DNA of 64,000 nucleotides from Desulfobacteraceae bacterium (GCA_014237395.1 JABZFP010000029.1:442118-506117); one strand, 5' to 3'; positions 24,859-33,949 are shown, counted from the first letter of the stretch. Notes: generated from the sequence alone by a model not told the origin. Program-made: numbers and translations.

Positions 24859-25917
24859 TCAGGGATGGTACATCCCCCGGAAAAACTGGTGCTGGTAATC
24901 ACCGCCCGGTTGGCCGTCGCCATCGCCGTCCAACGGCACCCCTTCCTGGGACAGGATGGTATCCTGCAGGGTGAGGTTGATCTCGCAGTAGCAGGTGGTG
25001 GTGCTGGTGCAGTTGCCACCGTACGGGGTCTGGTCCGACTCCCAGCGCATAAGGGTGGGGCCTTTGGACCCAAAATGTCCTGACAGCGTTTGCTCGTCCT
25101 GCAGAGCCCCATTGTTATAGTATTTTAGGTGCACCTGAATCGCACTCTCCTCGACGGTGGCAGTATCCACGGACTTGGTTGGGCGCAGGTAAAACACAAA
25201 ATTGCTGTTACCCGGAGACGAATAGGTAGACATGTTCGCTTCCCCGATCTGGAATACGATGGTCATTCGGGGGATATCCCTGGCAGGGTTTGAAACGTCG
25301 AGACCGGCGGCGCCCACCGCACTCGGTGGAATCCCTTTGATGACCCGGAAGGTGCGCTTGCCGGTGTTGTTGCCTTCGTTGGACTCGGCCACGACACTAT
25401 CCGCATCCGCCACGAATTTGACCTGGTAGCCACCGACTTTATCTATTTTAAGTTCCCGCACGACCACTTTGGTGGCGTTGGGACCGATGGGCGGCTGGTT
25501 AAACGTCACCGGATAGGTTTCGCCGCCGATAAACACGGCAACCGTGGATGCCGGCGCCAGAGCCACACCCGTGTTGGTGACTTCGGCACTGAATTTTATG
25601 GTGTCGTAGGTGGTGGGATTGGCCGGTTCAATCTTGATGTTGGTGATCACCAGGTCCGGCTGGATCCGCATGGTAGAGGGAATCCCCTTTACCTCCGCTG
25701 GCTTGACGGGAATACCCGGAGTCGCGGGACGGACTGGGGTTTGCCCCTCGATTTTCAGGGTACTGGGGGGGTTGAGCGTTGTCGGCGTTTTCAGCTGGGG
25801 TGCGACAGGAACAGGCGGGGTCGATTTCACGGCGTCGGCTGCCCATGCGGTTGTTGAAATAAATACCAGCAATGAAACAAGGGCCGCCATCGAAACTATA
25901 CGCGATTGTCGTTGCAT
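24859..25917 (-). CDS. Secreted CARDB-domain protein
   Basis: 352 residues. A signal peptide (residues 1-27, cleavage near 'TTAWAAD') is followed by a Pro/Thr-rich linker, then a CARDB adhesion-like beta-sandwich (about 88-190: 'PDLVITNIKIEPANPTTYDTIKFSAEVTNTG...VVAESNEGNNTGKRTFRV'). The C-terminal domain is unassigned, with two cysteines ('NCTSTTTCYC') and an Asp-rich 'DGDGDGQPGGD' that may bind calcium. It is likely periplasmic or cell surface. A strong promoter lies 100-130 bp upstream. Confidence 0.82.
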   Translation of the reverse strand: MQRQSRIVSMAALVSLLVFISTTAWAADAVKSTPPVPVAPQLKTPTTLNPPSTLKIEGQTPVRPATPGIPVKPAEVKGIPSTMRIQPDLVITNIKIEPANPTTYDTIKFSAEVTNTGVALAPASTVAVFIGGETYPVTFNQPPIGPNATKVVVRELKIDKVGGYQVKFVADADSVVAESNEGNNTGKRTFRVIKGIPPSAVGAAGLDVSNPARDIPRMTIVFQIGEANMSTYSSPGNSNFVFYLRPTKSVDTATVEESAIQVHLKYYNNGALQDEQTLSGHFGSKGPTLMRWESDQTPYGGNCTSTTTCYCEINLTLQDTILSQEGVPLDGDGDGQPGGDYQHQFFRGMYHP

Positions 25918-26015
25918 TTCTCCTCCTCAGGTATCGATTGAATGATAGGAACTTTTCAGCACTCAGATGGCATCATGAACGCGAGTCGTGCGGTTAAGAG
26001 AAATGGTTCAAAAAA

Positions 26016-26048
26016 ATTATAGCATGCACTATTTTTCTTTCAAGAAAA
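26016..26048 (-). promoter_or_regulatory. Promoter with overlapping inverted repeat for the CARDB gene
   Basis: On the minus strand: TTGAAA (26038-26043), a 16-nt spacer, TATAAT (26016-26021). A 7-bp-arm inverted repeat (TTTTCTT-TC-AAGAAAA, 26033-26048) covers the -35 box and looks like a repressor operator. Confidence 0.55.
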
Positions 26049-26175
26049 TACGTACTGGGGCAGATTGCAACAGGATCGTCGCATATGCTAAGCGTTCACA
26101 ACCAACGGCATTTCCCCCCGGAATACGAAATTTTATCCTATTGCTCCGTATTAAAGACTGAAAGGCGATTCGTCC

Positions 26176-27213
26176 ATGAAAGCTATGGTCCTTGACGGCC
26201 CCTGCCGTCTGGAAGACAACCCAACCCCCCTGAAATTGATGGTCCTGCCCGATCCCGTACCCGCCGAGGGCGAAATTCTGGTCAAGGTGACGGTCTGCGG
26301 TGTCTGCCACACCGAACTGGACGAAATCGAAGGCCGCACCCCGCCGCCGCGGTTCCCCATTGTGCCCGGCCACCAGGTGGTGGGGCGGGTGGCAGCACCT
26401 GGTCCGAATGCCAGGATCTTCGCCAACGGGGACCGGGTGGGCATCGCCTGGATTTTTTCGGCCTGCGGTCATTGCCGGTTCTGCCGTAACGGCAACGAGA
26501 ACCTTTGCCCGGACTTCAAGGCCACGGGTCGGGATGCGCACGGCGGGTACGCCGAATACATGACGGTGCCGGAAGCCTTCGCCCACCCCATCCCCCCTGT
26601 TTTCAGCGATGCCGAAGCCGCACCGCTGTTGTGCGCCGGCGCGGTGGGCTATCGATCGCTGCGATTAACCGGAATGACGGATGGTCAAACATTAGGCCTG
26701 ACCGGGTTCGGCGCTTCCGGGCACCTCGTACTGAAGATGGTGCAGCATCGCTACCCGGCGACCCGGGTGTTCGTCTTTGCCCGTAGCGCCAAAGAGCGTG
26801 TGTTTGCCCAAGAACTGGGCGCCATGTGGGCTGGAGACATCGGAGAAGCATGCCCCGAAAAGCTGGACAGCATTATCGACACCACTCCGGCCTGGAAACC
26901 CGTGGTGGAAGCACTGAAAAGCCTGGCCCCCGGCGGTCGGCTGGTAATCAACGCCATCGGCAAAGAGGACGGCGACAAGGGCGAACTCCTGCGGCTGGAC
27001 TACCCCGCCCACCTGTGGATGGAAAAGGAAATCAAGAGTGTCGCCAACGTCAGCCGGCGGGACGTGCGCGAATTTCTGTCCCTGGCCGCCGAAATGGGGA
27101 TCAAGCCCGAATTTCAAGAATTCGCCCTGGTAGAGGCCAATCAGGCCCTGATGGAACTCAAAAGCCGCAAAATACGCGGCGCCAAGGTGTTGAGAATTGA
27201 TGCCGCCACTTAA
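26176..27213 (+). CDS. Zinc-dependent alcohol dehydrogenase
   Basis: 345 residues of the medium-chain dehydrogenase family. The catalytic zinc ligands are in 'VCGVCHTELDE' and 'PGHQVVGRV'. The structural zinc site is 'CGHCRFCRNGNENLC'. The Rossmann region is 'LTGFGASGHLVLKM'. It oxidises or reduces an alcohol/aldehyde with NAD(P). AAGG precedes the ATG. A hairpin terminator follows at 27339-27369. Confidence 0.9.
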   Translation: MKAMVLDGPCRLEDNPTPLKLMVLPDPVPAEGEILVKVTVCGVCHTELDEIEGRTPPPRFPIVPGHQVVGRVAAPGPNARIFANGDRVGIAWIFSACGHCRFCRNGNENLCPDFKATGRDAHGGYAEYMTVPEAFAHPIPPVFSDAEAAPLLCAGAVGYRSLRLTGMTDGQTLGLTGFGASGHLVLKMVQHRYPATRVFVFARSAKERVFAQELGAMWAGDIGEACPEKLDSIIDTTPAWKPVVEALKSLAPGGRLVINAIGKEDGDKGELLRLDYPAHLWMEKEIKSVANVSRRDVREFLSLAAEMGIKPEFQEFALVEANQALMELKSRKIRGAKVLRIDAAT

Positions 27214-27338
27214 GTGATGGGTATTACCAGGATGGCGACAAAGTGGTTTTGCATACTGTCGATGGTCGACAATATTAAGCGGTGGCCCTGCTTCCAACAC
27301 CGCAATCTCTGAAAAAACAGTGCGGCTGGCCGTAAAAG

Positions 27339-27369
27339 AAAGGTCAACAGGACTCGATTTGACCTTTTT
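27339..27369 (+). terminator. Rho-independent terminator
   Basis: A 9-bp stem (AAAGGTCAA / TTGACCTTT, 27339-27347 and 27359-27367) with an 11-nt loop ends in a run of T. It lies after the alcohol dehydrogenase gene. Confidence 0.65.
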
Positions 27370-27440
27370 CACGGAGTGCGGCTATATGGATGCTTGCAAG
27401 GGGGTTTCCCTAAAAGGAATCATCGTATCAGGAGGTCGAT

Positions 27441-27992
27441 ATGGCCGAAGGGTTTTCAGGGGGACCGGTCACCCGCTGGACCGGCGGGCGCAATATGCGC
27501 CTGGTGGAAGCACTGTCCTATGAGGACCGTAAGGGTAAAATCTGGGAAGCCCCGGCCGGCAGTGAAATCAACGGCGCCACCATCCCCCGGGCCCTGTGGA
27601 CCTCCATCGGGGCCCCCTTTGTAGGGAACTACCGTCGGGCCACCATTGTCCATGATTATTTTGTGGGAGAGCTGTCCAACCCCGCGGTAACCCCGGCCGA
27701 GCGGAAAGCCGCCGACCGCATGTTCTACCATGCCTGCCGCCACGACGGCTGCAGCCGGAAATTCGCCGGAATTCTCTACGTCGGCGTGTGCCTGGGCACC
27801 TGGATCGCAACGCTGGGAGAACCCTTTCAGAAATCCATCGGCGGCGACCAACTAGAATATCAGCGGGATGTGCCGGAAAACGAATTTGCCACCCAGAAAT
27901 TCTGGCAAATCGTCGATGACTGCGACGGCGCTATCGAAAACGAGGATCTCGACGCCATCGACGCCATTTTAAAGCACCATTTGACCGGCTGA
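27441..27992 (+). CDS. DUF1353 family protein
   Basis: 183 residues. It matches DUF1353 by 'WEAPAGSEINGATIPRALWTSIGAPFVGNYRRATIVHDYFV' and 'ADRMFYHACRHDGCSR'. Family members are often phage- or envelope-related, and their function is unknown; the conserved H-D and D-x2-F-x2-A pattern suggests a metal or catalytic site. AGGAGGTCG precedes the ATG. Confidence 0.82.
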   Translation: MAEGFSGGPVTRWTGGRNMRLVEALSYEDRKGKIWEAPAGSEINGATIPRALWTSIGAPFVGNYRRATIVHDYFVGELSNPAVTPAERKAADRMFYHACRHDGCSRKFAGILYVGVCLGTWIATLGEPFQKSIGGDQLEYQRDVPENEFATQKFWQIVDDCDGAIENEDLDAIDAILKHHLTG

Positions 27993-28186
27993 GGCCGTCC
28001 CGACTGGAAAAATTTTGACCGCTTTTGCGTCTCCACCTGCCATCCAAGGCAACACGCACCTCCATCCGTCATTCAGACGGCGCAACAAAACCCCCATCTC
28101 TGGATGAGCTGGCCGCTTAACGCACCGTGTATCGGTCGACATGCGGGACAGACTACTGGAAACAGATCCAAAAAACGTTTGCAACC

Positions 28187-28891
28187 CTACCCGGTGATGT
28201 CGAAATTCTGATCCTGATAATGTTGATAATAGATTTTTATCTTGGCGATATAGCGGTGGGTCGCCTTGAACGGCGGAATGCCGTTGTGCTTTCGAACGTT
28301 GCGGCTTCCGGCATTGTAGGCGGCCAGGGCCAGTTCGATATCATTGTCGAAACGATTCATTAGTTTTTTAAGGTACCGGGTGCCCGCCATAATATTCGCC
28401 TGGGGGTCGAGGGCGTCTTCAACGCCCAGAGCGCTTGCCGTGCGGGGCATCAGCTGCATCAACCCCTGCGCCCCGGCCCTGCTGACGGCACGTGGGTTGA
28501 AGCCGGATTCCGCCATGATAACGGCCTTGATGACCGCGGGATCCATGTCGTAACGATCGGCGGCCGATAGAATATGCCGGTCATAGGCTTGATCTCCATT
28601 TTTGCCGCGGAATGGCACCATGTCGGGAAGCAGGGCAGGCGGGGTTTGCCATTTTGCCCGGGAACGCGGGGCGAATTCGACAGGAGCGACATTGGCCAAT
28701 CCTCCCGCGCAGGAAATCGCCGGACTTTCCGATGCGGGCGGCTGGTGTGCAATCTTCTTGATAACGACGATTGCGGTTGACGGTGTTTGCGGCGAACCGC
28801 CCTGTAGCATGATGGAGACCGTCAGCGTTAGCACCAGCATGGCTATCGTCAGGGGTTGGCTTGCGATCGATATGGCCTTTGCGCCGATCAT
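28187..28891 (-). CDS. Lytic transglycosylase (SLT domain)
   Basis: 234 residues: an N-terminal signal anchor (about residues 10-32) and a C-terminal soluble lytic transglycosylase domain with the catalytic Glu in 'IMAESGFNPRAVSRAGAQGLMQLMPRTA' and 'ALAAYNAGSRNVRKHNGIPPF'. It cleaves peptidoglycan glycan strands in the periplasm to 1,6-anhydro products. The ATG 28891 has AGAGGAG well spaced. Two direct operator-like repeats lie in its upstream region (29010-29059). Confidence 0.88.
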   Translation of the reverse strand: MIGAKAISIASQPLTIAMLVLTLTVSIMLQGGSPQTPSTAIVVIKKIAHQPPASESPAISCAGGLANVAPVEFAPRSRAKWQTPPALLPDMVPFRGKNGDQAYDRHILSAADRYDMDPAVIKAVIMAESGFNPRAVSRAGAQGLMQLMPRTASALGVEDALDPQANIMAGTRYLKKLMNRFDNDIELALAAYNAGSRNVRKHNGIPPFKATHRYIAKIKIYYQHYQDQNFDITG

Positions 28892-29009
28892 TGTGTGTCT
28901 CCTCTGCAAAAAACCAAAGTCTACGCCAACCATAACAAGACCCGTGCCAATTCAATAACCATATGGATTTAATTAGGATTTGAGTTTTATAGATAAGTCG
29001 ACAGCGGTG

Positions 29010-29059
29010 GTGACCATCAATTTGATCGGCATGGGGAAGCGGGTGACTATCAAATTGAT
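29010..29059. promoter_or_regulatory. Pair of operator-like sites upstream of the lytic transglycosylase
   Basis: Two 17-bp direct repeats (29010-29026 and 29043-29059, two mismatches) start 33 bp apart, three helical turns. Each ends in a near-palindrome, ATCAATTTGAT or ATCAAATTGAT. They lie between the 3' end of the NtrC-type regulator gene and the transglycosylase start. Confidence 0.45.
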
Positions 29060-29065
29060 AGACTA

Positions 29066-30430
29066 CTAGCGGAGCTGATAAGCTTTCAGCTTACGGTAGA
29101 GGGTGGCTTCGCCGATCCCGAGGATACGGGCGGCGGCTTTTCGATTACCGCCGCTCTTGCTCAGGGCATTGTGCACGGCGGTCTTTTCGTAGGACGCCAG
29201 ACTGTCGTCGAGGGGCGATAAAGGGGATGGGGATTGATCGTCGGCGTTTCCGGTGATCGCCTCCGGCAGATCGCCCGGCGTGATGGTTTCGTCCTGTCCC
29301 AGAGCCAGCGCCCTGCGAATGGCATTTTCCAACTCACGCACATTGCCGGGCCAATGGTACGCCATCAAACAGGCCATGGCGTCATCACGGATGGGTTTCG
29401 GCGATGCGAAACCGGCGCTGAATTTGGCGGCGAAATGGACGGCCAGCAGAGGAATGTCATTGGCACGCTCGCGAAGCGGCGGTAGCGTAATCGGCACCAC
29501 GCTCAACCGGTAAAACAGATCTTCACGAAACCGGCCGGCTTGGACTTCGGCGGCCAGGTCACGGTGGGTGGCCCCCACGATGCGGATGTCCACCGCGACG
29601 GTGCGAGTACTTCCCACCGGACGAACGGCGTTTTCCTGGAGGGTACGCAAAAATTTAGCCTGGGTGCTCGGGGGCAGTTCGCCGATTTCATCCAGAAAGA
29701 GCGTCCCGCCGTGGGCGGAACGGACCACCCCCACTGCCGATTGATGGGCGCCGGTAAAGGCGCCTTTGACATGGCCGAACAACTCGCTTTCAACCAGATT
29801 CTCGCTGATCGCGCCGCAGTCGACCGGGACAAAGGGTTGCGTGCTGCGGGGGCTGTGGTGATGAATGGCCCGGGCCACAAGCTCCTTGCCGGTGCCGGTT
29901 TCTCCATAAATCAGCGTGGTTGCCTCCGAGAGCGCCGCCCGGGTGATGGTCTGTTTGACCGCCTGCATGGCCTGAGCCTTGCCGATAAGCTGATGAAAAC
30001 CAGAAGGCTGATAGCCCCGGGTTTTAAGGCGACGGTTTTCGGATCGCAGGCGCCAGATTTGAACAAGCTGCCCCATACGGACACGTAACGCCTCGGGCTG
30101 AAAAGGCTTTTCCAGAAAATCAGCCGCACCCTCTTTCATGGCCGTGACGGCTGTTTCAATTTTCCCCTGGCCGGTCAGCATGATGACCTGCATCTGCGGA
30201 TCTTTCCGCATCAACCAGCGGAGAAGTTCCAGCCCGTCCATGCCGGGCATCTGGTAATCGATCAAGGCGGCATTGACCGAAGCGTTTTTCACCAACGCCA
30301 GAGCTTCAGGTCCGGATCCGGCCGTGATCAGCCGATACCCGTCCTTATGAAACAGCCGCTTGAGACCGGAAAGGGTCCTGGGGTCGTCGTCCACCAGGAG
30401 CAGTGTGAATGTATCGGTTTGATTCACCAT
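29066..30430 (-). CDS. Sigma-54-dependent response regulator (NtrC family)
   Basis: 454 residues: receiver domain (about 8-120, acidic pocket 'LLVDDDP', phosphoacceptor D58), AAA+ sigma-54 interaction domain (Walker A 'GETGTGKE', sigma-54 contact 'GAFTGA', 'GNVRELENAIRRAL'), and a C-terminal Fis-type helix-turn-helix ('AVHNALSKSGGNRKAAARILGIGEATLYRKLK'). It activates sigma-54 promoters. No partner kinase is adjacent, so it is an orphan. An upstream TTG at 30466 is another possible start; neither has a good ribosome site. Confidence 0.88.
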   Translation of the reverse strand: MVNQTDTFTLLLVDDDPRTLSGLKRLFHKDGYRLITAGSGPEALALVKNASVNAALIDYQMPGMDGLELLRWLMRKDPQMQVIMLTGQGKIETAVTAMKEGAADFLEKPFQPEALRVRMGQLVQIWRLRSENRRLKTRGYQPSGFHQLIGKAQAMQAVKQTITRAALSEATTLIYGETGTGKELVARAIHHHSPRSTQPFVPVDCGAISENLVESELFGHVKGAFTGAHQSAVGVVRSAHGGTLFLDEIGELPPSTQAKFLRTLQENAVRPVGSTRTVAVDIRIVGATHRDLAAEVQAGRFREDLFYRLSVVPITLPPLRERANDIPLLAVHFAAKFSAGFASPKPIRDDAMACLMAYHWPGNVRELENAIRRALALGQDETITPGDLPEAITGNADDQSPSPLSPLDDSLASYEKTAVHNALSKSGGNRKAAARILGIGEATLYRKLKAYQLR

Positions 30431-30473
30431 AAGAGCACAATTAAAGGAAGGGGATCGTAAAAACAAGCGCTAT

Positions 30474-30521
30474 CTATCATTATGATAGTTTGAGGCCCTG
30501 TCATTTCAAACCTGATCAGGT
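30474..30521. promoter_or_regulatory. Two palindromes in the divergent promoter region
   Basis: A 15-bp palindrome CTATCATTATGATAG (30474-30488) and a 12-bp one, ACCTGATCAGGT (30510-30521), lie between the divergent NtrC-type regulator and META lipoprotein genes. Both look like dimeric-regulator operators. Confidence 0.4.
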
Positions 30522-30691
30522 AATCCTTATCCGCAGTGCGATCCCGTCGATGCGACGGATTAGGTTGCAAACTTTTCGGAAATGCGCTGAAATCAACTTT
30601 GGCCGGTCCTACGCCACGTTCTCCCCGACACGGTACAATGGCCGTCCGGAAATCACGATTTCCCAGCACCTTCAACCTCAGGAGGCCCTTC

Positions 30692-31165
30692 ATGAGAACT
30701 GACACCAGCAATATGCGTCGCCCGTCGTGGTTTGCCTCCGTATCCCTTTGCCTGCTTTTGTCTCTGGCAGGATGCATGTCCGTCGGTGGCGGGAAAAAGC
30801 CTGCGGCGATTCCCCTGACGGATATCACATGGCAGTGGATCGAAACCGTTGATCAAGAAAGCGGCGTACGAACCACGGTGGCGTATCCTGAGAATTACAC
30901 CATCGTGTTCGGGACGGACGGCACCTTCCGCGGCAAGGCCGACTGCAACCTTATCGGCGGCCGTTACGTCAACACGGAGGGCTTTAAAATCACGCCGGGC
31001 CCATCCACCATGGCCTACTGCGGTGAGAATTCACTTGATCAGAAATACCTGGAGGGACTGGGCCTGGCCAGGGCCGGCGGGCTGGACGGCAGCGGTCACC
31101 TTACGCTTGAATCAGCCAGGAGTGGCATCCGTATGCTGTTTCGGAATGGCGGGGTAGCCCCTTGA
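30692..31165 (+). CDS. META-domain (HslJ-like) lipoprotein
   Basis: 157 residues. The lipoprotein signal peptide has the lipobox 'LAGC'. The mature part is a META/DUF306 domain ('TWQWIETVD...YTIVFGTDGTFRGKADCNLIGGRYVNTEG', 'YLEGLGLA'), as in heat-shock protein HslJ. Probably in the outer membrane or periplasm. CAGGAGG is 7 nt upstream of the ATG. Its stop overlaps the start of the next gene (TTGA). Confidence 0.83.
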   Translation: MRTDTSNMRRPSWFASVSLCLLLSLAGCMSVGGGKKPAAIPLTDITWQWIETVDQESGVRTTVAYPENYTIVFGTDGTFRGKADCNLIGGRYVNTEGFKITPGPSTMAYCGENSLDQKYLEGLGLARAGGLDGSGHLTLESARSGIRMLFRNGGVAP

Positions 31166-31731
31166 CAGTCACCGGCGTGAAATATTTCCTTAGCATACTG
31201 ATCGTCTTGTCCACCCATGCTGCACTGGCAGATATCTACAAGTGTGTCGATGCCGATGGCACCATCACCTACTCGGACACAGGGTGCCCCGAGGGTGCCA
31301 AAACAGTCGAAAAAAAGCCGGAGATCAACGCTGCCGAAACCCCAAGAAAGCTTCCCCGGACACCACTGAAAGATCGCTTGAACCGCCTGCTGACCGCAGA
31401 TCGGCATCCGGTGCGGATAACGCCCCGGGTCGTGCTGGGCGTGTATGGCGTCATGAGCCTTGTCTGCTTTATCGCCACCTATCGCGACAAGCGCAAATCC
31501 CTGACCCGGCAATGGCGAACGCCCGAACGGACCCTGCACTTCCTTGAAATGCTGGGCGGCTGGCCCGGCGGGTTGATCGCCCAGCAGGTGCTCCGGCACA
31601 AAACCCGCAAGCTTTCCTACCAGGTGATTTTCTGGAGTATTGTCGCCCTGCACGGTTTGGCTTGGGCCGAGGTCTTGCGTGATTTTGCAATGTCCCGGGC
31701 GGTGATGGATTTCGTTCGCCGTATGGTCTAA
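31162..31731 (+). CDS. DUF4124-DUF1294 fusion membrane protein
   Basis: 189 residues. A signal peptide (about 1-23) leads into a short DUF4124 module ('DIYKCVDADGTITYSDTGCP', found in secreted envelope proteins), a linker, and a C-terminal DUF1294 membrane domain ('YRDKRKSLTRQWRTPERTLHFLEMLGGWPGGLIAQQVLRHKTRK') with two or three helices. The TTG start at 31162 overlaps the upstream stop; GTG 31177 is an alternative. It belongs to a four-gene operon with signal peptidase I. Confidence 0.78.
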   Translation: MTVTGVKYFLSILIVLSTHAALADIYKCVDADGTITYSDTGCPEGAKTVEKKPEINAAETPRKLPRTPLKDRLNRLLTADRHPVRITPRVVLGVYGVMSLVCFIATYRDKRKSLTRQWRTPERTLHFLEMLGGWPGGLIAQQVLRHKTRKLSYQVIFWSIVALHGLAWAEVLRDFAMSRAVMDFVRRMV

Positions 31732-31760
31732 ACGATCGATTTGGAGCAGGATCCAGCCCC

Positions 31761-32255
31761 GTGCCAATCCAGTGGAAAACCTTTTTCTTGCCGGAAGTCA
31801 ACCGGGCCTTTATTTTTCGGTTGCTGACCGTCGCTCTGTCTGCCGCCGTTCTATTCGGCTATGTCCTGATTCCTTTCCGTATCCAGGGACACAGCATGGC
31901 GCCGACTTACCGTGATGGCGGATTCAATTTCTGCAACCGGTTGCGGTTCGTTTTCAGCGGTCCGCAACAACACGATGTGGTTGCGATTCGACTGGCCGGC
32001 CAACGCATCATGCTGCTCAAGCGGGTGGTCGCCCTGGAAGGCGATGTGGTGGAATTCCAGGCCGGCCGGCTTTTCGTGAACAGCCGGCCGGTCGAGGAAC
32101 CCTATGTCTATGATCCGTTCGCCTGGGATCTCCCCCCGCGCACGGTAGCGCGCGGCCAGGTCTATGTCGTGGGGGACAATCGTCGTGTGCCGATGCATAT
32201 TCACCATTTCGGACAGACCGCCATCGACCGGATTATTGGAGGGCCGTTGTGGTAG
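31761..32255 (+). CDS. lepB: Signal peptidase I (S26 family)
   Basis: 164 residues: one N-terminal transmembrane helix, catalytic S45 in 'IQGHSMAPTY', catalytic K87 in 'LLKRVVALEGD', and the box 'VYVVGDNR'. It removes signal peptides from exported proteins on the periplasmic face of the inner membrane. It starts with GTG. It is shorter than housekeeping enzymes such as E. coli LepB (324), so it may be an accessory peptidase for a special substrate. The following gene overlaps by 7 bp. Confidence 0.85.
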   Translation: MPIQWKTFFLPEVNRAFIFRLLTVALSAAVLFGYVLIPFRIQGHSMAPTYRDGGFNFCNRLRFVFSGPQQHDVVAIRLAGQRIMLLKRVVALEGDVVEFQAGRLFVNSRPVEEPYVYDPFAWDLPPRTVARGQVYVVGDNRRVPMHIHHFGQTAIDRIIGGPLW

Positions 32256-32749
32256 CAGATAAAAAATGGGTGCTGGTTGCCGTTGCACTGACCATCGGGA
32301 TTCTCATGTTTTTCATCCTCTCGCCCGGAGATGCCGCCCGTATCAAGAAGCAGTTCGACTTTCTGTCCGCCAACATCGCTAAAACCCCGGATGAAAACAA
32401 GTTGATCGGCGCCGCCAACGCCAAACGTATCCGGTCCGCATTTGCGGAGACCATCGCCATTCATGCGCCCGCCTACGACTATGCCCGCGATCTGGCCGCA
32501 TCCGAACTGCCGGCCCTCGTCCTCACGGCCCGGGCTTCCTATGCGGAACTCGCGCTGACCTTTTATGATTTTTCCATCGATTTTCCGCAGGAGGGTTTGG
32601 CCGATGTGCGGGTAACATCCCGGATGCGCGGCCGGTTGCTATCCGGTGAGACCATCGAAGATATTCAGGAGTTGCACTGCCGCTTGCAGAAAACCGATGA
32701 CACGTGGCGGTTTGAGGCCATTGAAATCGTCGAAGTTCTTGAACAATAG
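32249..32749 (+). CDS. Membrane-anchored hypothetical protein
   Basis: 166 residues with one N-terminal transmembrane segment (about 7-24) and a soluble alpha+beta domain ending in a curved-sheet pattern ('LALTFYDFSIDFPQEGLADVRVTSRMRGRLL...DDTWRFEAIEIVEVLEQ') that resembles an NTF2/SnoaL-like fold. Unrecognised. The GTG start overlaps the signal peptidase stop, so the two are translationally coupled. Confidence 0.68.
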   Translation: MVADKKWVLVAVALTIGILMFFILSPGDAARIKKQFDFLSANIAKTPDENKLIGAANAKRIRSAFAETIAIHAPAYDYARDLAASELPALVLTARASYAELALTFYDFSIDFPQEGLADVRVTSRMRGRLLSGETIEDIQELHCRLQKTDDTWRFEAIEIVEVLEQ

Positions 32750-32934
32750 GCTTTAGTGCCAAATTGACTGATCAATCTGGTTTCTGGTTGAAGCGCCTTC
32801 GCCGGGTCACGCGACAAGCCCAATTCTGCCATGGACCTCGGGCCGGTTGAACTTGCATCATCATTTCATCGCCTTACAGTATTGCAATCCAAGTCTCAAT
32901 AAATACGTTTCGCCACTCAACGCGGGAGAAAACC

Positions 32935-33777
32935 ATGCGATGGAGAAATCGACGACAAAGCACCAACATCGAAGACCGGCGCCGCAGGCCCATGGCGCGC
33001 AAGGTTGCCGGCGGCGGTCTGGGAACCATCGTCCTTGTCCTGGTCGGCCTCTACTTCGGCATTGACCCGGGTGTCATTTTACAAAGCACCGGAACTCTCG
33101 CGCCGCCCTCACAGACATCTCATGCCCCTCTGTCTCCGGAGGAAAAGGAACTGGGCGAATTCGTCGCCGTGGTTCTGGCCGACACCGAAGACACCTGGCA
33201 CGCCATCTTCCAGCAGGCCGGAGGCGAATACCGGGAACCGAAACTGGTGCTCTTTTCCGGTGCGGTGGAATCCGCCTGCGGTTATGCCCAAGCGGCCACC
33301 GGCCCGTTCTATTGCCCGGCCGATGAAAAAGTGTATATCGACCTGAGTTTTTTCGAGGACTTGCAAAACCGGTTCGGCGCTCCGGGGGATTTTGCGCAGG
33401 CCTATGTCATCGCCCATGAAATCGGCCATCATGTCCAGACCCTGACCGGTATCTCTGGAAAGGTACATGCCGCCAAGCGTCAACTCTCGGAGCGTGACGC
33501 CAACGCGCTCTCCGTCCGCCAGGAGCTCCAGGCGGATTGCTTTGCCGGCATCTGGGCCTACCATGCCGACCGCACCCGCCAGTTGCTGGAAACAGGGGAT
33601 ATCGAAGAAGCGCTGAATGCCGCCAACGCCATCGGCGATGACCGGCTTCAGATGCAATCCCGGGGTCGCGTTGTCCCGGACTCCTTTACGCATGGGACTT
33701 CTGCCCAGCGCATCGAATGGTTCAAACGGGGCTTGGCCACCGGAAGCCTGTCCTCCTGCAACACCTATCAGGAATAG
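32935..33777 (+). CDS. Neutral zinc metallopeptidase (YpfJ-like)
   Basis: 280 residues. It begins 'MRWRNRRQSTNIEDRR', then has one transmembrane helix (about 28-46) and the YpfJ/zinc-metallopeptidase domain with 'SACGYAQAATGPFYCPADEKVYIDLSFF', the zinc motif 'HEIGHHVQ', and 'ELQADCFAGIWAYH'. It is predicted to be anchored in the inner membrane with the peptidase in the periplasm. No substrate is known. Gene length matches the family. Confidence 0.87.
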   Translation: MRWRNRRQSTNIEDRRRRPMARKVAGGGLGTIVLVLVGLYFGIDPGVILQSTGTLAPPSQTSHAPLSPEEKELGEFVAVVLADTEDTWHAIFQQAGGEYREPKLVLFSGAVESACGYAQAATGPFYCPADEKVYIDLSFFEDLQNRFGAPGDFAQAYVIAHEIGHHVQTLTGISGKVHAAKRQLSERDANALSVRQELQADCFAGIWAYHADRTRQLLETGDIEEALNAANAIGDDRLQMQSRGRVVPDSFTHGTSAQRIEWFKRGLATGSLSSCNTYQE

Positions 33778-33949
33778 CGCTTTTGACCCAGAAGGTGGCC
33801 AGCCTCGGAAGCACACGACGACTTTCCGTTACAAACAGCCGCTTGAGCAAGCTTGGCGGGCCTGCTAAACTCATGACTGGCTGTATTGCCCCTTCGCGGT
33901 GTCGAATCGCGATGCATTCAAACCGGTACGATCTGTTGCGAGAGAATGC

